The translations under genes and the position numbers were made by a program. This document shows, piece by piece, positions 9,440 through 16,621 of a stretch of 64,000 bases of DNA. The notes under the pieces were generated by a model. That model did not search any database. It was not told the origin of the DNA and saw nothing but the letters and a program-made list of their open reading frames with translations. Every line of letters begins with the position of its first letter. The stretch's first letter is position 1. Source of the stretch: Pseudomonadota bacterium (GTDB lineage: Bacteria; Pseudomonadota; Alphaproteobacteria; Reyranellales; Reyranellaceae); contig JAFEFF010000187.1 in assembly GCA_018240745.1 (NCBI GenBank), forward strand, positions 62,001 to 126,000. Direction: 5' to 3'.

Positions 9440-10498
9440 ATGACTCCCGCGCTCTCCCTGAAACCCGGCGATCGCGTCCCCGACTTCATCCTGCCCGGCC
9501 TCGACGGCAAGCTGCGCAAGTTCGTCTGGTCGTTCACCGGCAAGCCGGTCGCGCTGGTCGTGGCCGACGACCTCAAGACGATCGACCCGGAACAATTCGT
9601 CGCCTTCGCCGCCCGCTGCAGCGAGGCGCAGGTCGGTCTTGTGGTCGCGGCGGCGACGCCGGTCGCGGCCGCTGGCCCGACCTGGACCGGGCTCGGCGGC
9701 GATACGGACAGCCGGCTGCTGCTGTGCGACGGCGAGCGCAAGTTCGTGCCGCTGCTGCTGGCGCAGGGCGGCGGCGCGGTGTCGTTCGGCCAGCCGGGCG
9801 TCGGCCTGCGCCAGCGCGTCATCGTGCTCGATCCCGACCAGCGCGTGGCCGGCACCTTCGACAGCCGGCCGCTGGTCGTCGCAGCCGAGCAGATCGCGAA
9901 CGTCGCGAACATCGTGAGCAGCCGTGGCGACGACGGCCTGGTGGTGCGCAGCGCCGCGGCGCCCGTGCTGGTGCTGCCGCGCGTATTCGAGCCGGAGTTC
10001 TGCAGCCAGGTGATCCGCCTCTGGCACAAGGGGGACCACAAGGACTCCGGCGTCTCGAGCCGCTACGGCAATGTCGGCATGCAGGACCTCAAGCGCACCG
10101 AGGACTACATGGTCACCGAGCCGATGATGCAGAAGGCGATCTCCGACCGCATCGCCTATCGCATCGGCCCGGAGCTGGTGAAGGTGTTCGCCTACGACCG
10201 CGAGTTCACCTTCGATGCGCACGTCGTGCTGTCCTACAGCGCCGAGGGCCGGCACTTCTTCGCCGCCCACCGGGACAACGGCGCGCCGACCACGGCCGAC
10301 CGCAGCTTCGCCGTCTCGCTCAACCTCAACGACGACTTCGAGGGCGGCGAGCTGGTCTTCCCGGAATATTCGAGCCTCAAGGTCAGCCCGCGGGCCGGCG
10401 CCGCGGCGGTGTTCTCCTGCTCGGTGCTCCACGCGGCGCTGCCGGTGACGCGTGGCCGCCGCTTCGTGCTGACGACCTTCTTCCGGACCAAGAAGTGA
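9440..10498 (+). CDS. Fusion of a redoxin-like domain and a 2-oxoglutarate/Fe(II) dioxygenase (prolyl-4-hydroxylase-like)
   Basis: 352 residues. Residues 1-160 resemble a thioredoxin-fold redoxin/AhpC domain (LKPGDRVPDFILPGLDG). No Cys occupies the usual peroxidatic position after KPVALVVADD; the only cysteines there are C60 and C96. Residues 175-352 form a double-stranded beta-helix oxygenase. The HRD triad residues are H277 and D279, the distal ligand is H331 and the likely 2-oxoglutarate Arg is R341 (TRGRRFVL). EGGELVFPEY is the conserved strand. The oxygenase half should hydroxylate a protein or small molecule. The following gene starts inside its stop codon, so the two are translationally coupled. 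Confidence 0.82.
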   Translation: MTPALSLKPGDRVPDFILPGLDGKLRKFVWSFTGKPVALVVADDLKTIDPEQFVAFAARCSEAQVGLVVAAATPVAAAGPTWTGLGGDTDSRLLLCDGERKFVPLLLAQGGGAVSFGQPGVGLRQRVIVLDPDQRVAGTFDSRPLVVAAEQIANVANIVSSRGDDGLVVRSAAAPVLVLPRVFEPEFCSQVIRLWHKGDHKDSGVSSRYGNVGMQDLKRTEDYMVTEPMMQKAISDRIAYRIGPELVKVFAYDREFTFDAHVVLSYSAEGRHFFAAHRDNGAPTTADRSFAVSLNLNDDFEGGELVFPEYSSLKVSPRAGAAAVFSCSVLHAALPVTRGRRFVLTTFFRTKK

Positions 10499-10863
10499 TC
10501 CGCACCGCGTTCGCGTTTTTCCTGCTGCCGATGGCGATGGCGACAGCCGAGGCACAGGAGCGCCGGATGGCGCACATGGAGGGCTGCCTGATCTGGAGCC
10601 GCGAGGGCAGCATCGCCGCGCGCAACGAGTGCAGCCGGCCGATTGCGCTCGAGTTCATGGACTTCGACGTGCAGCAGACCGTGACGACCGAGCTGGCGCC
10701 CGGCGGGCGCTTCACCTCGGACTCGGTGTGGGGCCAGACGACCGGCTTCATGTTCACGGCCTGCCCACTAGGCTTCCGCCCGAGCGTGCCGTTCGCGCTG
10801 GAGAACAAGGAGGCGATCGGCGTCAGCCTCTACAACTGCGTGGCCGGCGAGCCGACCTCGTAG
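10495..10863 (+). CDS. Small secreted protein of unknown function
   Basis: 122 residues from a GTG at 10495 that overlaps the oxygenase stop (GTGA). The start is inferred from this overlap and from the signal peptide it yields (hydrophobic residues 5-18, ending AEAQ). The mature protein of about 100 residues has four cysteines (GCLIW, NECSRP, TACPLGF, YNCVAG), so two disulfides are possible in the periplasm. I do not recognise the fold. Coupling to the oxygenase gene suggests a joint role, perhaps as its partner, but the oxygenase itself has no signal peptide. Confidence 0.65.
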   Translation: MIRTAFAFFLLPMAMATAEAQERRMAHMEGCLIWSREGSIAARNECSRPIALEFMDFDVQQTVTTELAPGGRFTSDSVWGQTTGFMFTACPLGFRPSVPFALENKEAIGVSLYNCVAGEPTS

Positions 10864-10878
10864 CCCTGCCGAGCCGAA

Positions 10879-11307
10879 TCAGGCGAGCAGCGCGTACAGA
10901 TCGGCGTCCCTGGAGGCGCCGTAGACTTCCCAGTTGATGCCGGCGGCGGAGAGCTTCTGCTCCTGCAGCCAGTGGAACAGCGTCTCCCAGGCACGCGGCA
11001 GGTTCTCGAACCCGCCCTTCATCGCGAAGTGAACGGCACGACCGGCCGGCAGCTCCGAGCAGACGATCTCGCCGTGCGCCGGAAATTCTTTCGCCACGAT
11101 GCAGCCGATTTCCATCGGCAGCACGCTGCCGGTCGACCGCGTCCAGCGCGTGCAGGTGCGGCCGAGCGGGCCGGCATCGAGCGACGGCAGCGCCGCCGCA
11201 AGCGTCGCGCGCGCGGTGCGCTGCACCTCGGGGATCCTGTCGAAGGGGGACGCCGTCTTGATGACTGCGGTGAAGTGCCGTTCGGCGATGACGATGGAGC
11301 AGGTCAT
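10879..11307 (-). CDS. GyrI-like / effector-binding domain protein
   Basis: 142 residues. The overall pattern is a stand-alone GyrI-like (AraC effector-binding) domain: an N-terminal strand MTCSIVIAERHFTAVIKT, a central VLPMEIGCIVAKEF segment with hydrophobic-pocket residues, AVHFAMKGGFENLPRAWETLFHWL, and the closing INWEVYG. Members bind hydrophobic or cationic small molecules or hydrolyse cyclopropanoid toxins. A perfect 20-bp palindrome lies 12 bp before the ATG and is likely an operator, so expression is probably under a repressor that is not in this window. Confidence 0.75.
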   Translation of the reverse strand: MTCSIVIAERHFTAVIKTASPFDRIPEVQRTARATLAAALPSLDAGPLGRTCTRWTRSTGSVLPMEIGCIVAKEFPAHGEIVCSELPAGRAVHFAMKGGFENLPRAWETLFHWLQEQKLSAAGINWEVYGASRDADLYALLA

Positions 11308-11319
11308 GTCCGTCTAGAT

Positions 11320-11339
11320 ACTTAACCGTGTGGTTAAGT
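11320..11339. promoter_or_regulatory. 20-bp perfect palindrome, likely ArsR-type operator
   Basis: ACTTAACCGTGTGGTTAAGT: 8-bp arms around GTGT. TTAACC-N4-GGTTAA sites of this kind are typical of small winged-helix ArsR-family repressors that often control SRPBCC/GyrI-type genes. It lies immediately upstream of the GyrI-like gene on the minus strand. Confidence 0.7.
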
Positions 11340-11475
11340 CAAGACGACACGAGGGACGCACCGCCGCGTATTCCGGAGACGCCGCGAACGGCATCGGAAT
11401 CGCGCGGTGCCGGCCAACAAGAACAGCCCGCCGCGACGCTCAGGGGCTCGCGGCGCCGGACGCCGGAAACGAAAT

Positions 11476-11498
11476 CCGCCCGGCGCATGGCCGGGCGG
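11476..11498 (-). terminator. Rho-independent terminator after the Gln-Gly/Asn-Gly protein gene
   Basis: CCGCCCGGC (11476-11484) pairs perfectly with GCCGGGCGG (11490-11498) over a 5-base loop. Read on the minus strand the stem is followed by a T-rich ATTTCGTTT, as expected for an intrinsic terminator, 20 bases beyond the stop at 11519. Confidence 0.75.
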
Positions 11499-11518
11499 AC
11501 CTACGCAACTACGATCGA

Positions 11519-12484
11519 TCAGCTACCGTGATGGCTGCCGGCGCCCGACAGGTCGGTGGTGACGCTGTCGTGACCCACCACGTTGAAGCTCGCGGAGTTG
11601 AACTGGATGTTCGCCCCCTGCACGATGCTCTGGGTGAACGCATCCTGGGTGATCGGCGCATCCGCGGAAGCGCTGACCGTGCCCGGGCTGCTGTCGTGCG
11701 CGACCGCGGAACCGGTGGTATCGGCAATACCGCCTGTCGCGCTCGCGGTCTGCGAGAACACCGACGACGACGGACCCGAGCCATCCAACGACTCGCCGCC
11801 GATCCCGATGCCCACGCCCAGTCCGCCGAAGCTGACCGACGCCTCGCCGAGGCTGTTGTTGGCCACCAGGTTGTTCACCTGGTCGAGGTTGAACATGGCG
11901 TTGCCGCCGTCGCCATTCTGGCTCTGGTTGACCCAGTCCGGCATCGAGAACTGGATGCCCGAGTTGCCGTCGCCGCTGACCGAGTTGTCGATCGCCGGCG
12001 CCAGATTGGCGCCACTGAGATCGATACCGACATCGACGTTCACCGCCGTCGAGACGGTGTTGTCGACATGGTTCGCGACGTCGTTCATGTCGTTGTTGCT
12101 GACGGCATTGTCGAGATGGTTCGACAGCGAGTTCGTGTCGTAGTTGGCGTTCTCGTTGCCGTTCTCGTTGCCGTTGCCGTTGAGGTTCAGGTTGCCGTTG
12201 CCGTTGCCGTTACCGTTCAGGTTGCCGTTGCCATTGAGGTTCTCGGCAAACTGCGCGACGCCCTGAGCCGCAGTCTGCGCCTCGGACTGGCCCTGTTCCT
12301 GACCTTGACCCTGACCCTGACCCTGCAGGCCGAGCTGGGCCTGACCCTGGCCCTGAAGGCCGAGCTGGCCCTGACCCTGGCCTTGACCCTGGCCCTGTCC
12401 CTGACCTTGCAGCTCGGCGTTGAGCTGCGCCTGCAGCTGATCCTGATTCGACGGATCGTGGTTATCGTAGTTGTCCGGAGGCAT
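11519..12484 (-). CDS. Gln-Gly / Asn-Gly low-complexity protein of unknown function
   Basis: 321 residues from the ATG at 12484, which has a strong AAGGAG site 8 bases upstream; the frame is open 13 codons further but without such a site. Residues 1-16 are acidic and hydrophilic (MPPDNYDNHDPSNQDQ). Residues 17-75 are Gln-Gly/Leu-Gln-Gly repeats and about 80-115 are Asn-Gly repeats. The rest is Asn/Asp/Ser/Gly-rich with beta-prone segments. There is no Cys, no signal peptide and no membrane helix. The C-terminus ends GAGSHHGS. Composition suggests an extended or self-assembling protein; glycine-rich surface or adhesin-like proteins of Rhizobiales have similar starts. A function cannot be assigned. 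Confidence 0.8.
   Translation of the reverse strand: MPPDNYDNHDPSNQDQLQAQLNAELQGQGQGQGQGQGQGQLGLQGQGQAQLGLQGQGQGQGQEQGQSEAQTAAQGVAQFAENLNGNGNLNGNGNGNGNLNLNGNGNENGNENANYDTNSLSNHLDNAVSNNDMNDVANHVDNTVSTAVNVDVGIDLSGANLAPAIDNSVSGDGNSGIQFSMPDWVNQSQNGDGGNAMFNLDQVNNLVANNSLGEASVSFGGLGVGIGIGGESLDGSGPSSSVFSQTASATGGIADTTGSAVAHDSSPGTVSASADAPITQDAFTQSIVQGANIQFNSASFNVVGHDSVTTDLSGAGSHHGS
12150..12420. repeat. Short tandem repeats coding for Asn-Gly and Gln-Gly runs
   Basis: Two adjacent simple-repeat tracts within the low-complexity gene. At about 12150-12240 a GTTGCC-type hexamer gives Asn-Gly on the minus strand. At about 12295-12415 a CCTGAC/CCTGGC-type hexamer gives Gln-Gly. Imperfect units and frame-preserving length suggest expansion by slippage within a translated gene. 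Confidence 0.75.
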
Positions 12485-13159
12485 AGCGGATTCTCCTTGA
12501 GTTGACGTTGTCCGGCGTCTCATCGCATCGCAGTCCGCAATTCATCAGTTGGCGGAGTTGACGTTGCCGATGCACACCGGGCGCGATCATCGGAATGCAT
12601 GCCGACATCGTCATCCGGACAAACTCAACCCGAGCCTGACGGCGAGCGGCGATCAGTGACCATTCGGTAATCTGCCGGACATAACAGTGTCTTGCCGTCA
12701 TCATCTGCAATCGCGACGGCGAGCAACGCGCACGTCTTCCTTTCACGCCGGCAGATTGCCAGCGTCTCTCGATCCCCCTCCGTGAATCATGCGCTGCCCG
12801 AGAACGCCATCCCCTTGGGTCGCAGTATCCGCGGTTCTCTTCCGGATGCGATCGCCGGTCGCCGGGACATGAAGAAGCCTGGCGGCGATTCGGCCGGCCA
12901 TGGTTGCGCTTCGCCAAATAGGGGTCGCCGATCGACCGGTGAGCGCCATCCCGCATCGAGTGCAAGGTGCGCCGCCGCCAACAGCAGCGCACTGCCCAAC
13001 TGCGCCGGCGGCTGAAGCCCGCCGCGCCGCGCCCCACACCGCCCCGCGGCGGGCTTCCTCCAGGGACCGACTGTTCGAGCCGCTCGACTGTCTCGGTGCG
13101 CTTCGGGGCAGGTCTTCTGTTTCCGGCTCGTCCGCCCCCAACACACACCAAATCGAGAC
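12485..13159. other. Intergenic region with no gene I can support
   Basis: 675 bp between the low-complexity gene and the CBS gene, both on the minus strand. The open frames here (for example 12692-13015 plus or 12743-13144 minus) have Arg/Pro/Ser-rich composition, no recognisable domain and no ribosome binding site. I see no FNR-type box. The part next to 12485 should hold the promoter of the low-complexity gene. Confidence 0.6.
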
Positions 13160-13813
13160 CTACAACCCGACCCGCGTCGCCGTTGGCGGAACGATGTGCA
13201 TGTGAACCTCGACCGTCTTGACGCCCGGCACATTCTCGGCGGCCACGCGGTAAGCCTGCCGCACGAGATCGGAGGGCGCCACTCCCCACAGATGGGCGAC
13301 CCCGCCGTTCACGACCACATCAACCTGCTTGGCTTGGGACCAGCTGCGGCCCTGGCAGGCGGCGTAGATCTCGCGGCGCAATTGCTCGTCGCGGCGGTAG
13401 GCTGAGTGGACTTCATCGCGGTGAGGGCTGAGCGAGATGAGGCCTCGCAGGATATCGACCCGGCTGACGATGCCCACGACGGCGCCCTTTCGCAGGATCG
13501 GGACACGCTTGATATTGTGTTCTTGCATCAGGCGCGCGATCTGCGCGATCGCGGTATCTTCGGAGGCGGTTATCACGTTCCGCGTCATGACATCTCGGAC
13601 CTTGCGCGTGGGACGACCGTTACTGGCGGTAACGTAATCCTCGGCATCTCCCATCAGGTCCGCCTCACTGACGATTCCGCCCATGATGCCGGCCTGGTCG
13701 ACGACCGGCATCGCGCTGACCCTGCAATTGACCAGAAGCCGGGCGGCGTCGAGGACAGAAGCGTCGGCGCTCACCGAGAGCACCCCGTCGGACATCACGT
13801 CCTTCGCCTGCAT
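13160..13813 (-). CDS. CBS-domain pair with C-terminal BON domain
   Basis: 217 residues. Two CBS motifs occupy about 1-60 (MQAKDVMSDGVLSV, AMPVVDQAGIMGGIVSEADL) and 70-130 (VRDVMTRNVITASEDT, RVPILRKGAVVGIVSRVDIL). A BON-type domain follows at about 145-210 (DVVVNGGVAHLWGVAP, AAENVPGVKTVEVHM). CBS pairs usually bind adenine nucleotides and sense energy charge; BON domains bind membranes or hydrophobic ligands. It is 24 bp after fixK in the same direction, so it should be co-transcribed with it. A close paralogue lies at 41459-42154. Confidence 0.9.
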   Translation of the reverse strand: MQAKDVMSDGVLSVSADASVLDAARLLVNCRVSAMPVVDQAGIMGGIVSEADLMGDAEDYVTASNGRPTRKVRDVMTRNVITASEDTAIAQIARLMQEHNIKRVPILRKGAVVGIVSRVDILRGLISLSPHRDEVHSAYRRDEQLRREIYAACQGRSWSQAKQVDVVVNGGVAHLWGVAPSDLVRQAYRVAAENVPGVKTVEVHMHIVPPTATRVGL

Positions 13814-13837
13814 TGCAGCCTCCTTCGTCGCTCGAGA

Positions 13838-14521
13838 TCAGGCGCACAGGAGCCGAAGGCCGGCCTTGTCCTCCAGGATGACGGTCCGTCCGGCATCGGC
13901 CAGCCGGATCAGGCCATCGCGCACCATCTGGGTCAGGGTGCGCGACACCGTCTCGATCGTCAGGCCGAGATGATCGGCAATGTCGGTGCGCTGCATCGGC
14001 AGCTCGGCCCTGTCGCCATTGGCACGCCGGGCGGCGATCTCGAGCAGGAAGGTGGCCATCTTCTCCACCGCGCTCTTGCGGCCCAGCAGCACCATGTGGT
14101 CATGGGCGCGATCGAGGCTGCTCAGCATCGAGATCATCAACTGCTCGCCGAACGCCGGATCGTTCTGGACAAGGCCACTGAAGTTGCTGCGCCGGTAGGC
14201 GATCACCACCACCTTGTCGACCGCCTCGGCCGTGAACCGATGAGTCTCTCCGCTTTCCAGGCCGAACACATCGCCCGGGAAATGGAAGGTGTCGATCTGT
14301 CGCCGGCCGTCGGCCAGCAGCTTGCCGGTCCGGACCGTGCCAGAGACGACCTTGAAGAAGACGCTGCAGCGCTCGCCCTCGGCAAAGATCTCTTCGCCGC
14401 GGCCGAACGTGCGGCGAACGCCGGAAGCTGCCGGCTGCGGCCGCTGCGGCATATTGGCAGTGCCGCGCAGGGCGATGGCGGTGGGAATGCGTGAGGTATG
14501 GGTGGCGTTGAAGGTCTGCAT
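13838..14521 (-). CDS. fixK: Crp/Fnr-family transcription factor, FixK type
   Basis: 227 residues from ATG 14521; the much longer upstream frame overlaps another gene and is rejected. An N-terminal cyclic-nucleotide-fold domain (FGRGEEIFAEGERCSVFFKV, FHFPGDVFGLE) is followed by a dimer helix and a helix-turn-helix at about 178-200. The recognition helix IETVSRTL has the E-x-x-S-R pattern that reads TTGA-N6-TCAA. There is no N-terminal Cys cluster, so unlike FNR it should not sense oxygen itself and should depend on FixLJ. It is downstream of a FixJ-like site and in the same direction as fixL-fixJ. Its predicted targets are the eleven boxes between 20.7 and 52.1 kb. Confidence 0.9.
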   Translation of the reverse strand: MQTFNATHTSRIPTAIALRGTANMPQRPQPAASGVRRTFGRGEEIFAEGERCSVFFKVVSGTVRTGKLLADGRRQIDTFHFPGDVFGLESGETHRFTAEAVDKVVVIAYRRSNFSGLVQNDPAFGEQLMISMLSSLDRAHDHMVLLGRKSAVEKMATFLLEIAARRANGDRAELPMQRTDIADHLGLTIETVSRTLTQMVRDGLIRLADAGRTVILEDKAGLRLLCA

Positions 14522-14588
14522 CCGGTTTCCCCTTCGAAATGATGCGCCGACCCTAGGTCGGATCATGGATTCCCGGAATTCAGGTCTT

Positions 14589-14609
14589 CCCCTAAGGGGT
14601 TCTACGTAG
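14589..14609 (-). promoter_or_regulatory. Putative FixJ-binding site upstream of fixK
   Basis: Read on the minus strand: CTACGTAG (an 8-bp palindrome, 14609-14602) followed by AACCCCTTAGGGG. TACGTAG next to a run of C resembles the FixJ-bound region of rhizobial fixK promoters. It lies about 68-88 bases before the fixK ATG, a suitable distance, and overlaps the stop codon of the preceding gene. Assignment rests on resemblance. Confidence 0.5.
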
Positions 14610-15561
14610 GCGCCAGGGCGTCCCCCTCCGCCGCCTGCCCGGTCGGCGTGGTGCCCAGCCAGTCGACCGCGTCGGCGAATAGCCGATATTTCACACCGAC
14701 CACCGAGAACTCGCGGGCCCAGTTCACCAGATCGCCCCAGGGGTCGTTGAGCTTGCCCAGACCGCCCGCGACGGCCACGACCGTGCCGACCTCGATGCGG
14801 CCTTGCAGCACCATCCAGCCTCCGACGCAGAGCGCAACGGCAACCGACAGGTGATACATCAGGTTCATCAGCAGGTTCATCACGTACTTGAACCAGTAGA
14901 TCTGCATATTCAGCGAGAAGATGCGCTGAATCGGCCCAGCCTTCGGAGAGGCATCGATTGAAAGCCGACCGTCGGCAATCGTGCCGCTGACGTCGCGTTT
15001 GACCAGTATGCGCTCGCGCGCCCTGCGGTTGATCGCGCCCTGCAGCAACGGCACGAACGCGGTCTGGGGCAGGAAGAACAGCAGGCCAAGCAGAGCGAGC
15101 CACGGTTGCAGCACGAATATGTAGGCGACGACGCTCACCAAGATTCCGCCCTGCAATAGCGGCTCCGAGATGCTGATGCCCGTGAAGCCGCCGATTGGCT
15201 CCGCTTCCTCCAGCACCATGGCGATCTCGATGCCTGCGCCCTCGGCTGTTGCCGCCTGTGCGCCCGGATCCAGCACGCAAACGGTGTCGCGCAAGCGTCG
15301 CACCGTGCTCTCCGCCACCCACCCGCGATAGATATTCAAAGATAGCTTGAGAAGCTGCTCGGCAAGCGCCACGCCCGCATAGCCCAAGGCCAGCCAGGCA
15401 ATGTTCTCGAATGCGGTTTCATGCGTCAGGCCGTTGACGATGCGGCGCTGAAGCTCGAGCGGAACCGCGCTCAGGCCAAACAGGGCAACCGAGAGGATCG
15501 CCAGTCCCGTCTGGTGGAGCCCGGTTGTAGCCAGCACGTAACTCATGATCGTGCGCGGCAT
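14602..15561 (-). CDS. ABC-exporter-like transmembrane domain protein lacking an ATPase domain
   Basis: 319 residues from ATG 15561. Several membrane segments (about 10-30, 55-72, 140-185, 235-258) match the type I ABC exporter membrane domain. The loop ALLGLLFFLPQTAFVPLLQ and the intracellular helix region RRARERILVKRDVSG are typical. The product stops where the nucleotide-binding domain would begin, with no Walker motifs, and no separate ATPase gene is adjacent. It sits 11 bp after a receiver-domain gene inside the fixL-J-K cluster. It could be a sensor-like or regulatory membrane protein, or half of a transporter whose ATPase lies elsewhere. Confidence 0.75.
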   Translation of the reverse strand: MPRTIMSYVLATTGLHQTGLAILSVALFGLSAVPLELQRRIVNGLTHETAFENIAWLALGYAGVALAEQLLKLSLNIYRGWVAESTVRRLRDTVCVLDPGAQAATAEGAGIEIAMVLEEAEPIGGFTGISISEPLLQGGILVSVVAYIFVLQPWLALLGLLFFLPQTAFVPLLQGAINRRARERILVKRDVSGTIADGRLSIDASPKAGPIQRIFSLNMQIYWFKYVMNLLMNLMYHLSVAVALCVGGWMVLQGRIEVGTVVAVAGGLGKLNDPWGDLVNWAREFSVVGVKYRLFADAVDWLGTTPTGQAAEGDALAPT

Positions 15562-15572
15562 GGCGGCATCCA

Positions 15573-15956
15573 CTATCGCAACGGCTCGCCCGCGATCGCC
15601 GCCTGGACCGCCTTCACGAGCTCGCCGTCCGGCAAGGGCTTCTCGATCACCTGTCGAACACCCAGCTTCTCGGCGCGAAGCCTCAAATCCCGGGTAGCCC
15701 GGCCGGTGATCATAATGACCGGAGCGGTGATCTCGCGCATCCTGAGGACCCCTGCCAGCTCCAGGCCGTCCATCACCGGCATGCGGAAGTCGACCACCAG
15801 GCATCGGCACGACGGCAACCCCGGGTCACCCAAAAGGCTTGCCGCGCCGTCATAGAGCCGCACCGCCAGTCCCTCCACCTCGAGGGAGAACTTGAGTGCA
15901 TTGCGCACGGCCGCGTCGTCCTCGACGACGCATACCACCGGGGAGTTCGGCTGCAT
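15573..15956 (-). CDS. Single-domain response regulator (receiver only)
   Basis: 127 residues, one CheY-like receiver. The acidic pair is at E12-D14, the phospho-acceptor is D56 (LVVDFRMPVMDG), the switch Thr is T84 (IMITGRAT) and the Lys is K106 (IEKPLPDG). There is no output domain. Its position between fixJ and the ABC-like membrane protein gene suggests it takes phosphate from FixL or another kinase, perhaps as a phosphate sink like the FixL-linked single receivers of other alphaproteobacteria. It starts 50 bp after the fixJ stop. Confidence 0.9.
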   Translation of the reverse strand: MQPNSPVVCVVEDDAAVRNALKFSLEVEGLAVRLYDGAASLLGDPGLPSCRCLVVDFRMPVMDGLELAGVLRMREITAPVIMITGRATRDLRLRAEKLGVRQVIEKPLPDGELVKAVQAAIAGEPLR

Positions 15957-16006
15957 TCAAGAAGCCTAGCCACCGCTCGCCGCCTGTGAATTGATCCAGG
16001 ACAATC

Positions 16007-16621
16007 CTACGGCGAATCACCCTCCAGCAGCGCCATCCGCACCAGAGCGGAAAGGCTGTCGGCGTGCATCTTGGCCATGACGTTGGCACGGTAGATCTCG
16101 ACCGTACGGGCGCTGATGCCGAGATCGTAGGCGATGATCTTGTTCGACTTGCCGGCGACCAGGCCCTCCATCACCTGTCGCTCGCGCTCCGACAGGAGTT
16201 TCAGGCGGTCCCGCACTTCCATCATCCGGGCGTTGCGCTCCCGGTCGCCGGCCCGGCGAGCGAGCGCCGCCCTGATCGCCGTGAGCAGCACCTCGTCGTC
16301 GAACGGCTTCTCGATGAAGTCGACCGCGCCGGCCTTCATCGCTTCGACCGCAAGCGCTATGTCGCCGTGCCCCGTCATCACGATCACCGGCAGCCGGACG
16401 CCGCCGGCTGCAAGCCGTCGTTGCAGCTCGATGCCATCGATCCCCGGCATCCGCACGTCGGTGACGATGCAGCCCTCCTGTACCTCTGCCAGGACCTTCA
16501 GGAAGGCGTCAGCCGACTCGTGGACGCGCACCGTGAGACCTGCGGTGGTCAAGAGGAAGGCCAGCGACTGACGAACGTCGGCGTCATCGTCGATCACATG
16601 GATGATGTCGTTACTGGCCAA
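16007..16621 (-). CDS. fixJ: Response regulator FixJ (LuxR-type output)
   Basis: 204 residues. The N-terminal receiver has D55 (VTDVRMPGIDG), T83 and K105 (IEKPF). The C-terminal LuxR-type helix-turn-helix is at about 135-200 (LSERERQVMEGLVAGKSNKIIAYDLGISARTVEIYR). The start is TTG at 16621, backed by a strong GGAGGAGG site 6-7 bases upstream, and it overlaps the end of fixL by 11 bases, so translation is coupled. FixJ phosphorylated by FixL activates fixK transcription at low oxygen. Confidence 0.95.
   Translation of the reverse strand: MASNDIIHVIDDDADVRQSLAFLLTTAGLTVRVHESADAFLKVLAEVQEGCIVTDVRMPGIDGIELQRRLAAGGVRLPVIVMTGHGDIALAVEAMKAGAVDFIEKPFDDEVLLTAIRAALARRAGDRERNARMMEVRDRLKLLSERERQVMEGLVAGKSNKIIAYDLGISARTVEIYRANVMAKMHADSLSALVRMALLEGDSP

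Noticed and set aside
12150..12420. Possible CRISPR-like array
   Set aside because: The repeats are 6-bp units in continuous tandem inside a reading frame, with no spacers of constant length and no cas genes nearby.
11330..12505. Plus-strand frame of 391 codons across the low-complexity gene
   Set aside because: Its Val/Ala/Leu-Thr-Leu repeats are the mirror of the Gln-Gly/Asn-Gly repeats. The minus strand has the ribosome site, sensible N-terminus and terminator.
12692..13015. Possible 107-residue gene in the 12.5-13.2 kb gap
   Set aside because: Arg/Ser/Pro-rich composition, no ribosome site, no recognisable motif. Overlapping frames on both strands look equally good.
13838..15322. A 494-codon fusion reading into fixK
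   Set aside because: The upstream part is out of frame with the clear ABC-type membrane gene on the same strand and has Arg/Gly/His-rich shadow composition; the FixK start at 14521 fits the family.
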